Assembly (NCBI RefSeq): GCF_021117365.1
Contig: NZ_CP088262.1
Location: forward strand, 1,054,001-1,118,000
DNA length: 64,000 nt
Reading direction: 5' to 3'
From: Nocardioides sp. cx-173
GTDB lineage: Bacteria; Actinomycetota; Actinomycetes; Propionibacteriales; Nocardioidaceae
The notes beneath the pieces are model-generated. The model made no database searches, was not told the DNA's origin, and saw only the letters and a program-made list of their open reading frames with translations. Of this stretch, positions 25,940 through 34,801 are shown piece after piece. Within the stretch, counting starts at the first letter, position 1. The number at the start of each line of letters is the position of its first letter. A program made the position numbers and the translations under genes.

Positions 25940-26977
25940 TCAGAAGGTCGCGCCGTGGACCAGGAAGGCCTGGTACGGGTCGACCGGGTCGCCGCCGCCC
26001 GGACGGACCTCGATGTGCAGGTGCGAGCCGGTGACGTGGCCGGTGGTGCCGACGGTCCCGATGGTCTCGCCGGCGCGGACGACGTCGCCGTCGCTGACGA
26101 AGATGTCGGTCTGGTGGCAGAACCAGATCTCGGTGCCGTCCTCGAGCGTGAGCACGGTCTTGTTGCCGTAGGCGCCGTCGGAGCCGGTGGAGGTGATCAC
26201 GCCGTTGGCCACCGCGTAGATCGGGTCACCGGTCTCGCCGTTGAAGTCGAGGCCGGTGTGGTAGCTCGACCAGAGGCCGTACTCGCCGTAGCGGGCCGTC
26301 AGGCTGATGTTGTCGAGCGGCATCACCCAGCGGTTGAGCGCGATCTCGCCGGCGCGGGCCTCGGCCTGCTTGGCGAACTGCGCGAGCGCGGCGTTGCGCT
26401 GCTTGGCCTGCTGCTCGGCAGCGGCCACGAGCTCGTTGTCGGCGGTGTCGGCGAGGGCGTCGCGGCGCGAGTCACGGCTGACCTGCTGCTCGCGGTCGCC
26501 GAGGAACACGCTTCCGGTGCCGCTGGCACCGGACAGGGCGCTGGCCTGACGTACGCCGGTGTCGGCGCTGGCGGCCAGGTCGGGACCGGTCGAGGTGAGG
26601 GCGCCGCCCACGGCGACGGCCAGGGTGGCGACGCCGACCAGCACCGGGACCGAGGGGAGGCCCTTGTACAGGGAGCCACGGGATCCGGCGTGCTTGACCG
26701 CCTTGCGGGAGCCGGGCGCGCGGCGGACCACCACGACGGGGAGCTCGGCGGTGGTCGCGGCAGCGGCCTCGACGGCCACGGACGCGAGCACCTGGGTGCG
26801 GAGCTCGGCCTGGGCGACCGGCTCGACCGGGCGCGCGACGCGGCGACCGACGTAGGTGCTGGGCCCGTCGACGGCCGGCGACTCACCAGACTGGCTGGAG
26901 TGGCTGCTGGAATGACTCGTGGGAGTCCCCGAGGGTCGACGGCGCGAGCCGCTTCGATCCGCCCGGTGGCTACCCAT
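25940..26977 (-). CDS. M23-family (LytM) metallopeptidase, probable cell-wall hydrolase
   Basis: 345-residue single-pass envelope protein. After a Ser/Arg-rich N-terminus is one hydrophobic segment (about 130-148), followed by an Ala/Gln-rich, coiled-coil-prone stretch (about 185-225: ADTADNELVAAAEQQAKQRN) and the C-terminal LytM domain. Zinc-binding motifs are complete: HTGLDF (HxxxD) and HLHIEV (HxH), so it is predicted active on peptidoglycan cross-links. Start ATG 26975-26977, behind GGAG. It converges on pcrA and is divergent from sucC, the position of Rv0950c in M. tuberculosis. A c-di-AMP riboswitch, often found before such genes, is not visible. Confidence 0.9.
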   Translation of the reverse strand: MGSHRADRSGSRRRPSGTPTSHSSSHSSQSGESPAVDGPSTYVGRRVARPVEPVAQAELRTQVLASVAVEAAAATTAELPVVVVRRAPGSRKAVKHAGSRGSLYKGLPSVPVLVGVATLAVAVGGALTSTGPDLAASADTGVRQASALSGASGTGSVFLGDREQQVSRDSRRDALADTADNELVAAAEQQAKQRNAALAQFAKQAEARAGEIALNRWVMPLDNISLTARYGEYGLWSSYHTGLDFNGETGDPIYAVANGVITSTGSDGAYGNKTVLTLEDGTEIWFCHQTDIFVSDGDVVRAGETIGTVGTTGHVTGSHLHIEVRPGGGDPVDPYQAFLVHGATF

Positions 26978-27297
26978 GAATAGTCGCTCCGTGTCGTTGA
27001 GGGGTGTCGCGCTCGGTCATTGGCGCGCACCTGATGGGGCCCGGCGAGCGCGGAAGCCAGAACTGTAACGGATGGCTCAGGGACCCGAAAATCCCGCCGG
27101 GACCAGTGTGGAGAACTCCCGGCGTCCTGTCTGGAGAACGGCCCAGCCGGTGTCTTGTTACCCGTCGGTCGTATGCCCCGCATCACGTCGGGCGGGCTCG
27201 TCGTAGGGCCGGGGGCGGGACTAGGGTGCCGGGGATACCCCAAGCACGGCGAGCAGCCGGCCAGGCTACCCGCTCAATACGAGGACACGGTGGATCA
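26978..27297. other. 320-base divergent control region between M23 peptidase and sucC
   Basis: No gene seen. For sucC, a TAGGGT hexamer at 27222-27227 is a candidate -10, leaving a leader of about 65 bases, with GAGGA at 27281-27285 as ribosome site. Toward the peptidase, TACAGT (minus strand, around 27061-27066) is a weaker -10 candidate. I found no riboswitch consensus here. Confidence 0.6.
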
Positions 27298-28458
27298 GTG
27301 GATCTGATGGAATTTCAGGCGAAGGAGCTCTTCGCCAAGCACGACGTCCCGGGCACGCCCGGCATCGTCGCCACGACGCCCGCCGAGGCACGCGCGGCCG
27401 CCGAGAAGCTCGGCGTCTGCGTCGTCAAGGCCCAGGTCAAGGCGGGCGGTCGCGGCAAGGCCGGCGGCGTCAAGCTCGCCAAGACCCCCGATGAGGCCGA
27501 GGAGCACGCCACGGCGATCCTGGGCATGGAGATCAAGGGCCTCACGGTCCACCGCGTGCTGATCGCCCCGGCCGCGAGCATCCAGGAGGAGTACTACTTC
27601 TCCTTCCTGCTCGACCGCGCCAACCGTCAGTACCTCTGCATCGCCAGCGTCGAGGGTGGTGTCGAGATCGAGGAGGTCGCGAAGACCAACCCCGACGCCG
27701 TCAAGCAGATCCCGATCAACGCCGGCACCGGCGTCGACGAGGCCAAGGCCCGCGAGATCGTCGCGGAGGCCGGCTTCCCGGAGCCGCTCGTCGAGCAGGC
27801 CGTGACCACGGTCCTGAACCTGTGGAAGGTCTTCGTCGAGGAGGACGCGACCCTGGTCGAGGTCAACCCGCTCGCCCGCCTCGAGGGCGACGTGCTGGAG
27901 GCCCTCGACGGCAAGGTGTCGCTGGACGAGAACGCCGAGTTCCGCCACGAGGACCACGCGCAGTTCGAGGACAAGGACGCCGCGGACCCGCTCGAGGCCA
28001 AGGCGAAGGCCAAGGGCCTCAACTACGTCAAGCTCGACGGCGAGGTCGGCATCATCGGCAACGGCGCGGGCCTGGTCATGTCGACCCTCGACGTCGTCGC
28101 GTACGCCGGTGAGGGCCACGGCGGCGTCAAGCCCGCCAACTTCCTGGACATCGGCGGCGGCGCCAACGCGCAGGTCATGGCCGACGGCCTGGACGTGATC
28201 CTGAACGACTCACAGGTCAAGAGCGTGTTCGTGAACGTCTTCGGCGGCATCACCGCCTGTGACGAGGTCGCCAACGGCATCAAGGGCGCGCTGGAGATCC
28301 TCGGCGACGAGGCCACCAAGCCGCTGGTCGTCCGGCTCGACGGGAACAACGTGGAGGAGGGCCGCCGGATCCTCGACGAGCTCAACCACCCGCTGGTCAC
28401 CCAGGTCGACACGATGGACGGAGCGGCCGACAAGGCCGCCGAGCTCGCGAACGCGTAA
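27298..28458 (+). CDS. sucC: Succinyl-CoA synthetase (ADP-forming) beta subunit
   Basis: 386-residue beta subunit of succinate-CoA ligase, a TCA-cycle enzyme coupling succinyl-CoA cleavage to nucleoside triphosphate formation. The N-terminal ATP-grasp fold starts [19 protein letters not shown], with [20 protein letters not shown] as nucleotide-binding loop; the C-terminal CoA-ligase domain has [11 protein letters not shown] and [16 protein letters not shown]. Start taken as GTG 27298 (VDLMEFQ), as in many actinobacterial SucC proteins; ATG 27307 is the alternative. Eleven bases before sucD, same operon. Confidence 0.96.
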   Translation: MDLMEFQAKELFAKHDVPGTPGIVATTPAEARAAAEKLGVCVVKAQVKAGGRGKAGGVKLAKTPDEAEEHATAILGMEIKGLTVHRVLIAPAASIQEEYYFSFLLDRANRQYLCIASVEGGVEIEEVAKTNPDAVKQIPINAGTGVDEAKAREIVAEAGFPEPLVEQAVTTVLNLWKVFVEEDATLVEVNPLARLEGDVLEALDGKVSLDENAEFRHEDHAQFEDKDAADPLEAKAKAKGLNYVKLDGEVGIIGNGAGLVMSTLDVVAYAGEGHGGVKPANFLDIGGGANAQVMADGLDVILNDSQVKSVFVNVFGGITACDEVANGIKGALEILGDEATKPLVVRLDGNNVEEGRRILDELNHPLVTQVDTMDGAADKAAELANA

Positions 28459-28468
28459 GGACGAAGAC

Positions 28469-29350
28469 ATGTCTATCTACCTCAACAAGGACTCCAAGAT
28501 CATCGTCCAGGGCATGACGGGCGGCATGGGCTCCAAGCACACCACCCTGATGGTCCAGGCCGGCTCGAACATCGTCGGCGGCGTCAACGCGCGCAAGGCC
28601 GGTACGTCGGTCGAGCTCGCCGGCCAGGAGCTGCCGGTCTTCGGCAGCGTCGCCGAGGCCATGAAGGAGACCGGCGCCGACGTGTCGGTCGTCTTCGTGC
28701 CGCCGGCGTTCACCAAGGACGCCTGCATCGAGGCCATCGACGCGGGCATCGGCCTTCTCGTGGTCATCACCGAGGGCGTGCCGGTGCAGGACACGGCCGA
28801 GGTCTGGGCCTACCTGGACGGCAAGTCCACGCGGATGATCGGCCCCAACTGCCCGGGCATCATCACCCCCGGCGAGTCGCTGGCCGGCATCACCCCGCAC
28901 ACCATCGCGGGCACCGGCCCGGTCGGCCTGGTGTCGAAGTCCGGGACGCTGACCTACCAGATGATGTACGAGCTGCGGGACTTCGGCTTCTCCACCGCCA
29001 TCGGCATCGGCGGCGACCCGATCGTCGGGACCACCCACATCGACGCCCTCGCGGCGTTCGAGGCGGACCCGGACACCAAGGCGATCGTCATGATCGGCGA
29101 GATCGGCGGCGACGCCGAGGAGCGCGCCGCGGCGTACATCAAGGACCACGTGACCAAGCCGGTCGTCGGCTACGTCGCGGGCTTCACGGCCCCCGAGGGC
29201 AAGACCATGGGCCACGCCGGCGCCATCGTCTCCGGCTCCTCGGGCACCGCGCAGGCCAAGAAGGAGGCCCTCGAGGCCGTCGGCGTGAAGGTCGGCAAGA
29301 CGCCCTCCGAGACCGCCCAGCTCATGCGGGACATCCTGCAGAGCCTGTAG
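28469..29350 (+). CDS. sucD: Succinyl-CoA synthetase alpha subunit
   Basis: 293-residue alpha subunit, which binds CoA and carries the phosphohistidine intermediate. CoA-binding Rossmann segment: [18 protein letters not shown] and GGVNARKAG; active-site His in [24 protein letters not shown] is the family signature. Start ATG 28469, a few bases after GGACGAAG. Follows sucC directly. A strong hairpin 12 bases past the stop ends the operon. Confidence 0.97.
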   Translation: MSIYLNKDSKIIVQGMTGGMGSKHTTLMVQAGSNIVGGVNARKAGTSVELAGQELPVFGSVAEAMKETGADVSVVFVPPAFTKDACIEAIDAGIGLLVVITEGVPVQDTAEVWAYLDGKSTRMIGPNCPGIITPGESLAGITPHTIAGTGPVGLVSKSGTLTYQMMYELRDFGFSTAIGIGGDPIVGTTHIDALAAFEADPDTKAIVMIGEIGGDAEERAAAYIKDHVTKPVVGYVAGFTAPEGKTMGHAGAIVSGSSGTAQAKKEALEAVGVKVGKTPSETAQLMRDILQSL

Positions 29351-29361
29351 CACCGCCCGAC

Positions 29362-29399
29362 CCGCTGACCCGTCAGAAACTCATCTGACGGGTCAGCGG
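29362..29399. terminator. Bidirectional terminator hairpin between sucD and a convergent gene; one of two near-identical copies
   Basis: A perfect 15-bp stem (29362-29376 with 29385-29399) and 8-base loop lie just after the sucD stop, followed by ATTTTG. The minus-strand neighbour's stop codon (29393-29395) lies within the right arm, so one hairpin serves both genes. Nineteen bases of the left arm and loop recur exactly at 43051-43069 after icd. Confidence 0.8.
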
Positions 29400-30196
29400 C
29401 ATTTTGCGATAGTTGGTGACGGGTCGGCCGGCGGTGCGGTCACGGCGCACAACGCGGCGACGACGTCCTGGAGCCCGGTGGGTCGCCGTACGACGCCGGG
29501 CGCCTCGTAGGTGCTGAAGGTGGACGCGGCCAGCAGGGCGGGTCCCACCCGGGTGAGGTGCACGACCTCCGCGCCGGGGCTGCTGGTGTAGGTGCGGACG
29601 GCGACGATGCCGTCCTGACCGGCCCGCCACGGTGAGACCGTGGTGATGGTCTGGTGCTCGGCTCCTGGTCCGGACTCGACCCGCGGACAGTCCAGGGCGG
29701 AGTCGGTCAGGTTGTCGAGCACGCGGGCGGCGGCCGCCTCGTCGGGGTACAGGACGACCTCCCGCGTCTCCTCGAGCCTGCGGCCGGCCGCGAAGGCCGA
29801 CAGCGAGTCGGCGCGCCCGTCCTCCGCGAACGGCGAGCCGGTGCCGCAGAAGTCCAGGACGGACAGGCCCAGCCCGCCGCGCTCGGCCGTCACCGGCTTC
29901 CCGCGCTCGTCCTCGCCCATGCCGACGGTGAGGTCGAGCCCGTCGGGCAGGCGCGGAGCCTCGGCCGTGCGGGCCGGGGAAGGGGCGACGGGGTCCCGCT
30001 CGGAGCGAGTCTCGCCGCCGGCGAGGACGGCGCCGCCCGCGGCGACCACCACGACCGCGGCGGCCGCGGCGAGCGCGGCGCCCGCCGTACGACGGCGCCG
30101 GTGGCGCTCGCCGAGGCGCCGCACCTCGGCGGGCGGCAGGGGGTTCCGGGGAGCTCCCGGGTCGAAGCTCTCGAGCTCGTCGATGGGGTCACGCAC
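29393..30196 (-). CDS. Membrane-anchored protein downstream of an ECF sigma gene, possible anti-sigma factor
   Basis: 267-residue protein of unknown function. The cytoplasmic N-terminus (about 1-38) is basic (RRLGERHRRRR), then one Ala/Val-rich membrane helix (about 39-60), then an extracytoplasmic domain with two or three Cys (FCGTG, LDCP and the final KCR). No zinc anti-sigma HxxxCxxC motif is present. Start GTG 30194-30196 overlaps the sigma gene stop by 8 bases. Tight coupling to an ECF sigma factor suggests an anti-sigma role, but that is context only. Confidence 0.65.
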   Translation of the reverse strand: MRDPIDELESFDPGAPRNPLPPAEVRRLGERHRRRRTAGAALAAAAAVVVVAAGGAVLAGGETRSERDPVAPSPARTAEAPRLPDGLDLTVGMGEDERGKPVTAERGGLGLSVLDFCGTGSPFAEDGRADSLSAFAAGRRLEETREVVLYPDEAAAARVLDNLTDSALDCPRVESGPGAEHQTITTVSPWRAGQDGIVAVRTYTSSPGAEVVHLTRVGPALLAASTFSTYEAPGVVRRPTGLQDVVAALCAVTAPPADPSPTIAKCR

Positions 30197-30707
30197 GGGT
30201 CACTCCCTCCTCGAGGCCGCCGGGGCCGTGTGGCTCGTCGGCGAGCAGTGCCGCGAGGGCCGCGCGGCCCCGGCTGAGCCGGGCCTTGATGGTGCCCTCG
30301 GGGACGCCGACCTCGTGGGCCACCGCCTGGACCGGCAGGTCCGCGAGGTGGTGCAGGACGAGGGCCTGGCGCTGAGCCTGCGGCAGCCGCCTGAGCGCCG
30401 CGACGAGCGCGACGTGCGACTCATCGGGCGGCGGCGCCTGGGTGGCGGCACCGAGCGCCCGGTCCGGTGGTCGGCGCGAGCGCGTCGTACGCCGCCAGCG
30501 GCTCACCGCGAGGCGGTAGGCGGTGGTGCGGACCCACGCCTCGGGAGAGCGCGCCGTCTCGAGCTGACGACGATGTGCCCAGGCCCGGACGAAAGCCTCC
30601 TGGACACACTCCTGCGCCTCGTCACGGTCTCCGATCATCGCGTAGAGCTGAGCGGTAACGCGCGTGAACGACGCCGAGTAGAGGTCGTCGAACTGACGCT
30701 CGTCCAT
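30189..30707 (-). CDS. ECF-type RNA polymerase sigma factor (SigE-family in actinobacterial naming)
   Basis: 172-residue extracytoplasmic-function sigma factor. Region 2 (about 5-75) contains FDDLYSASFTRVTAQLYAM, EAQECVQEAFVRAWAHR and an Arg/Trp-rich promoter-melting segment; region 4 (about 110-160) has LRRLPQAQRQALVLHHLADL and VGVPEGTIKARLSRGRAAL, the helix-turn-helix for the -35 element. Start chosen at ATG 30705-30707 (MDERQFDDLY); longer forms lack homology. Co-translated with the membrane protein that follows. The gene upstream (30802-32661) encodes a second, membrane-fused sigma-like protein. Confidence 0.9.
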   Translation of the reverse strand: MDERQFDDLYSASFTRVTAQLYAMIGDRDEAQECVQEAFVRAWAHRRQLETARSPEAWVRTTAYRLAVSRWRRTTRSRRPPDRALGAATQAPPPDESHVALVAALRRLPQAQRQALVLHHLADLPVQAVAHEVGVPEGTIKARLSRGRAALAALLADEPHGPGGLEEGVTRA

Positions 30708-30801
30708 CGACTGTCCCGTCTCGCGCTGCCTGGTGGTGCGGTCGGGAGGGATACGCCCTCGAGGTCGCCACGGTTGCATGCCGGCCCGGGGAATCCCCGG
30801 A

Positions 30802-32661
30802 TCAGGTGCGGTCGGGGGCGGGCAGCCGGCCCAGGCGGTCGAGCGCCCGCTCGGCCAGGCCGACGAAGGTGCCGTCGGCCATCTGGGCTCCCCGGGCCGG
30901 GACGAAGCCGAGCTGGGCGACGGCGGTGCCGTGGCGCAGGACGGCCATCCAGTAGGTCACCGACTCGGAGTCGGAGATCTCCGTGGTGAGCTGCCAGACC
31001 GACAGGTCGGTGGTCGCGGTGTCGCGGTGGGCGACCCGGGTCACGTCGGTGCCGAGGTCCTCGTCCGGGCAGGCCGCCAGCCGGGTACGGATCTGCTCCA
31101 CGAACCTCCCGGCCCGCTTGAGCGGCAGCGCGCCCACGGTCTCGGTCAGGCCGAAGCGGTCGGGCAGGCCGGCCTTGGGGATCACGAACGTGCGCGTGGC
31201 GGTGTTGCTGAACTTCGCACCCTCGAACGCGCCGCTGAACCGGGCACTCTCGCACCTGGTGGCGGCGGGGTTCTCGTCGGCGCGCACGGGCGGGGTGCCC
31301 GCCCAGGGTCGGTCGACGCCGCCGACCGGCGGCAGGTCCAGCTCGGCCAGCATCGCGGGCAGCCTGCCGACCGGCAGCGGCGGCACCGGGACCAGCCGCG
31401 CCCGCTGCGTGCAGGCGCCGGCCTCCGGCAGCGCGCACAGCCCGCTGACGGCCGACCCGAGCAGCCGGCCCCCCGCGTCCACATCGGGGCGGGCGTCGTC
31501 GCGGATCCGAGAGGAGATCGTCGTCACGTAGCGTCCGGTGCGGGCGACGCCGACCGTGACGGTCTCCACCGGCCGCGCCCACGAGCGCAGGGTGAACAGC
31601 ATCGCCTGGTCGCCGACGCCCTCGACGCGGCGCGTGGAGAGCAACTGGACGCGCTCGACCCGGCAGCCGGCATACCAGCCGAGGGCCGTGCGGTAGGCCG
31701 CGACGGCGGCCTTGGGGGAGCGCGACGCCTCCGCGACCTGGACCACCGAGGCCGGCGGGCGCTTCTGGGTGCGCGGGGCGGTGAAGGTGCGCACCAGCGC
31801 GGCCCGGCCGCGGGGGTCGGCGTAGCGCTCGCGCTGGCAGAGGGTGGCCATCCCGGTGCCCTCGGAGTTGTCCGTGGTCTCGCCCTCGGTCCAGCTGCGA
31901 CGCTCCTGGCCCACGGAGGCCTGGGCGACGGTGAGCAGGCTCTCGGGGGGCAGCACCACCTCCGGTGGCCCGCCGCCGAGCTGGGGTCGGTCGGGGCCTG
32001 CTGCGCCCGTGCGGTCGAAGTCGAGCGAGGGACGCACGCCGGTGGCGTCGGTGATGAGGGAGCCGCTCAGCAGGAACGCCGCGACGAGGGCGACGACGCC
32101 GGCCGTCGTGTGCGTGCGCCGCCGGGCCGCACCTGCCCGCCGTACGATCGGCGCCCGCGGGAAGCGCACCGCGCTCACGATCGGTGCGAGGCCCTGCAGC
32201 ATCAGCGGGATCTCGCCCGCGGCGACCTCGCGCGCCAGCGCGAACTGCGCGGCGCCGCTCTGCAGCTCCCGCTCGGCCTGCTCGAGCGGTACCCCGATCT
32301 CGCGGGCCATCTGGGGCATGGACACGTCGGCGAGCTGGGTGAGCAGGAGCGCCTTGCGCTGCAGGACCGTCAGCGTGGCGAGGGCGTCCAGGGTGGCGCG
32401 CACCTCGGGGTCGATCTGCTTGTCGCGGTGCCACAGCCGCGCGGTGTGGCGGCGCTGGGCGTGCCGCCACGCGTGCGGGCGGACGGCCGCCTCCGGGTCG
32501 TCGAGCTGGGAGATCTTGCGCCAGTGGTGCCAGGCCACGATGTAGGAGTCGCGCACGGCCGTGCGGGCCGCGGTGAGGTCGCCGGTCAGGGCGTACGTCT
32601 GCAGCAGCAGTCGCTCGCCGGTCTCGCGGTAGAACGCGTCGAACGCGTCAGGGTCCCTCAT
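30802..32661 (-). CDS. ECF sigma-like domain fused to a membrane helix and large extracytoplasmic domain
   Basis: 619-residue protein with an unusual layout. Residues 1-145 look like a compact ECF sigma factor: region 2 (DAFDAFYRETGERLLLQTYA, then RDSYIVAWHHWRK) and a region-4-like helix-turn-helix (LATLTVLQRKALLLTQLADV, EIGVPLEQAERELQ). A basic stretch (about 170-183) precedes one membrane helix (about 186-203). The remaining 415 residues are presumably outside, with paired Cys, and I do not recognise them; the middle holds two similar-looking segments each with a conserved C and W. Start ATG 32659-32661. It could be a membrane-tethered transcription factor or a sensor that has kept a sigma fold for protein binding; no protease site is evident. 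Confidence 0.75.
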   Translation of the reverse strand: MRDPDAFDAFYRETGERLLLQTYALTGDLTAARTAVRDSYIVAWHHWRKISQLDDPEAAVRPHAWRHAQRRHTARLWHRDKQIDPEVRATLDALATLTVLQRKALLLTQLADVSMPQMAREIGVPLEQAERELQSGAAQFALAREVAAGEIPLMLQGLAPIVSAVRFPRAPIVRRAGAARRRTHTTAGVVALVAAFLLSGSLITDATGVRPSLDFDRTGAAGPDRPQLGGGPPEVVLPPESLLTVAQASVGQERRSWTEGETTDNSEGTGMATLCQRERYADPRGRAALVRTFTAPRTQKRPPASVVQVAEASRSPKAAVAAYRTALGWYAGCRVERVQLLSTRRVEGVGDQAMLFTLRSWARPVETVTVGVARTGRYVTTISSRIRDDARPDVDAGGRLLGSAVSGLCALPEAGACTQRARLVPVPPLPVGRLPAMLAELDLPPVGGVDRPWAGTPPVRADENPAATRCESARFSGAFEGAKFSNTATRTFVIPKAGLPDRFGLTETVGALPLKRAGRFVEQIRTRLAACPDEDLGTDVTRVAHRDTATTDLSVWQLTTEISDSESVTYWMAVLRHGTAVAQLGFVPARGAQMADGTFVGLAERALDRLGRLPAPDRT

Positions 32662-32761
32662 GGCCGGACAACCGTACGCGAGCCCGGGTGGCCCGCCAAA
32701 GTGCCCGGGGTCGGCGTGGGAGCGCGGTACGCCGTGGCGCCCGCGTGATGATGAAACGGCC

Positions 32762-34039
32762 ATGACCTCACTGCTGCCCTCCACGCGAAGTTCGTCGACC
32801 CGGGACCGCAGACGCTCCGAGGCCGAGGTCGCCCGCGACCTGGCCACCCGCCGGCCGCTGGTCCTGCTGGCCGCGCTGGGCGGGATCGCCGCCGCCGTCA
32901 GCACCCTCCTGGTGTGCCTCGCCGTCGGCGTCGTCGGCTGGTTCCTGACCGACGCCGGGGCCCATGGCACCCCGCGCGACGGGCTGCGCTCCGGCGCCCT
33001 GGGCTGGCTGCTGGCGCATGGGTCCGGGGTGAGCGTCCAGGGCGCGGTCGTCACCGTCGTGCCGCTCGGCGTCACCCTGCTCTGTGCCTGGGCGATCTGG
33101 CGGGTCGGGCACCGGGTCGGGGAGTCGGTCTCCGGGCACGGCCCGGACGCCACCCGGATCGCCGACGGCGAGCGGGACCTCACCGTCCCGGTGGCCGCCA
33201 TGGTGTTCGCGCTGGGGTACGTCGCCACCGCTCTCGTCGCGGTCCGGCTGGCCGGCACTCCGGCGACCGCACCCGACACCGGCCGGGTGGTGCTCTGGTC
33301 GCTGGTGCTCACCGTGCTCGCGGGCGGCTCTGCGATCGCCGTCGGCTCCGGACGGGCCGCGATCTGGGCCTCGTTCGTGCCGGCGTGGGCGCGTGCGGCG
33401 CTCGCGGGCTGCCGGCGGATCCTGGTCACCTGGCTGGTCGTCTCGCTCGCGACGTTCGCGGTGGCGCTGGCGCTGGACTTCAGCACGGCCGTCAACGTCA
33501 TGTCGCAGCTGCACACCGACGCCGGCGACGCGACCCTGTTCACCCTGCTCAGCGCGATGCTGCTGCCCAACGCCACGATCTTCTCCGGCGCCTACCTGCT
33601 GGGCCCCGGCTTCACCGTCGGCGTCGGCACCCTGGTCTCGCCGGGCGCCGTCGTGGTCGGGCCGCTGCCGATGTTCCCGCTGCTGGCCGCCCTGCCCGAC
33701 GCGGGGCCGCCGGCGGGCTGGACGACGTACCTCGTGGCCGTGCCGGTCCTGGTCGCCGCGCTCGGCGCCGCCTGGGCGCAGCGCCGGGTGCCGACCCTGC
33801 GCTGGGAGGAGGGCGCCGTGCGCGGCCTCGCCGGCGGCGTCCTGGCCGGGCTGGTCTTCGGCGTCCTGGCCGCCGTCGCCGGAGGCGCGGCCGGACCGGG
33901 CCGGATGCGCGACGTCGGCCCGCTCGCCTTCGACGTGCTCGTCTACGCCGTCGCGGCGTTCGGCATCGGCGCGCTGCTGGGCGGACTGGCGACGACCTGG
34001 TGGCAGCGCCGCGGGGCGGACGCCGACGAGCCCGCCTGA
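32762..34039 (+). CDS. Polytopic membrane protein, DUF6350 / PerM-like
   Basis: 425-residue protein with about ten helices, no catalytic motif. Its position immediately upstream of purN, and its length and topology, match M. tuberculosis PerM (Rv0955), a membrane protein reported to affect cell division under low magnesium and acid. Segments such as GRILVTWLVVSL-like helices and LLPNATIFSGAYLLGPGF (re-entrant-looking, Gly/Pro-rich) are typical of this actinobacterial family. Start ATG 32762. Divergent from the sigma-fusion gene with 100 bases between. The PerM link rests on gene order and general features, not alignment. Confidence 0.75.
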   Translation: MTSLLPSTRSSSTRDRRRSEAEVARDLATRRPLVLLAALGGIAAAVSTLLVCLAVGVVGWFLTDAGAHGTPRDGLRSGALGWLLAHGSGVSVQGAVVTVVPLGVTLLCAWAIWRVGHRVGESVSGHGPDATRIADGERDLTVPVAAMVFALGYVATALVAVRLAGTPATAPDTGRVVLWSLVLTVLAGGSAIAVGSGRAAIWASFVPAWARAALAGCRRILVTWLVVSLATFAVALALDFSTAVNVMSQLHTDAGDATLFTLLSAMLLPNATIFSGAYLLGPGFTVGVGTLVSPGAVVVGPLPMFPLLAALPDAGPPAGWTTYLVAVPVLVAALGAAWAQRRVPTLRWEEGAVRGLAGGVLAGLVFGVLAAVAGGAAGPGRMRDVGPLAFDVLVYAVAAFGIGALLGGLATTWWQRRGADADEPA

Positions 34040-34050
34040 GCCCGGCGCTC

Positions 34051-34056
34051 TAGGAT
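34051..34056 (+). promoter_or_regulatory. Probable -10 element for leaderless purN transcript
   Basis: TAGGAT, then seven bases, then the GTG start of purN at 34064. No ribosome site fits between. Confidence 0.55.
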
Positions 34057-34063
34057 CGGGCGC

Positions 34064-34693
34064 GTGCCAGCCCCCGCCCGTCTCGTCGTGCTCGTGTCGG
34101 GCTCCGGCACCAACCTGCAGGCGCTCCTCGACGCCTGCCAGGATCCCGCCTACGGTGCGCGGGTGGTCGCGGTCGGCGCCGACCGCGACGACATCGAGGG
34201 TCTGGCCCGCGCCGACCGCGCCGGCGTCCCGACCTTCGTCAAGCGGGTCCAGGACTTCTCCACGCGCGAGCACTGGGACCGCGCCATGGCCGAGACCGTC
34301 GCGGCCTTCGAGCCCGACCTGGTGGTGCTCGCCGGGTTCATGAAGCTGGTGGGCCAGGAGTTCCACGACCGCTTCGGTGGGCGCGTCGTCAACACCCACC
34401 CCGCGCTGTCGCCGTCCTTCCCGGGGATGCGCGGCCCCGCCGACGCCCTGGAGTACGGCGTGAAGATCACCGGCTGCACGCTGTTCGTCGTCGACGACGG
34501 GGTCGACACCGGTCCGATCGTGGCGCAGCGTGCGGTGGAGGTGGCCGACGACGACACCGTCGAGTCGCTGCACGAGCGGATCAAGGGCGCGGAGCGGGGG
34601 ATGCTCGTCGAGACCGTCGGCCGCATGGCGCGCGAGGGGTACACCGTCGAGGGCCGCGCGGTGCGGTTCGGCGGAGCGGGCTCATCCCGATAG
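34064..34693 (+). CDS. purN: Phosphoribosylglycinamide formyltransferase (GART), folate-dependent
   Basis: 209-residue enzyme of purine synthesis step 3: transfers formyl from 10-formyl-THF to GAR. Phosphate-binding loop VSGSGTNLQALLDA near the N-terminus; catalytic Asn-His in VNTHPALSPSFPG and catalytic Asp in VDDGVDTGPIVAQ. Start GTG 34064, probably leaderless. Between the PerM-like gene and purH, but purH has its own promoter: a candidate -10 (TAGGCT, 34691-34696) overlaps the purN stop codon. Confidence 0.96.
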   Translation: MPAPARLVVLVSGSGTNLQALLDACQDPAYGARVVAVGADRDDIEGLARADRAGVPTFVKRVQDFSTREHWDRAMAETVAAFEPDLVVLAGFMKLVGQEFHDRFGGRVVNTHPALSPSFPGMRGPADALEYGVKITGCTLFVVDDGVDTGPIVAQRAVEVADDDTVESLHERIKGAERGMLVETVGRMAREGYTVEGRAVRFGGAGSSR

Positions 34694-34696
34694 GCT
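34691..34696 (+). promoter_or_regulatory. Candidate -10 of the purH-folD promoter, overlapping the purN stop codon
   Basis: TAGGCT, whose first three bases are the purN stop TAG. Initiation seven or so bases downstream would place the RNA 5' end at about 34703, where the ZTP aptamer's first helix begins. Confidence 0.5.
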
Positions 34697-34700
34697 GCTG

Positions 34701-34801
34701 CCACACGACTGGCGCGGGTGGGCAACCACCGGGGAGTGATCGTGGTACGGCCATCGTCCGCCTGGGTGGCCCTCCTTTCTCTCGACCGAGGAGTGCACCC
34801 T
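34701..34801 (+). promoter_or_regulatory. ZTP (pfl) riboswitch controlling purH
   Basis: The purH leader matches the ZTP/ZMP aptamer consensus: ACTGGCG (34708-34714), the hairpin GGTGG/CCACC leading into ACCACCGGGGAG (34725-34736), and CCGCCTGGG (34758-34766) closing the pseudoknot domain. Outer helix P1 pairs CCAC at 34701 with GTGG at 34742-34745. Just after it, CTCCT (34772-34776) can pair with AGGAG (34789-34793), the purH ribosome site, so the likely output is translational: ZTP/ZMP binding frees the site when 10-formyl-THF runs short. purH and folD, both one-carbon genes, follow. Confidence 0.92.

Noticed and set aside
26978..27297. c-di-AMP (ydaO) riboswitch before the M23 peptidase gene
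   Set aside because: Such switches often precede these genes in actinobacteria, but the conserved blocks of the aptamer are not present on either strand.
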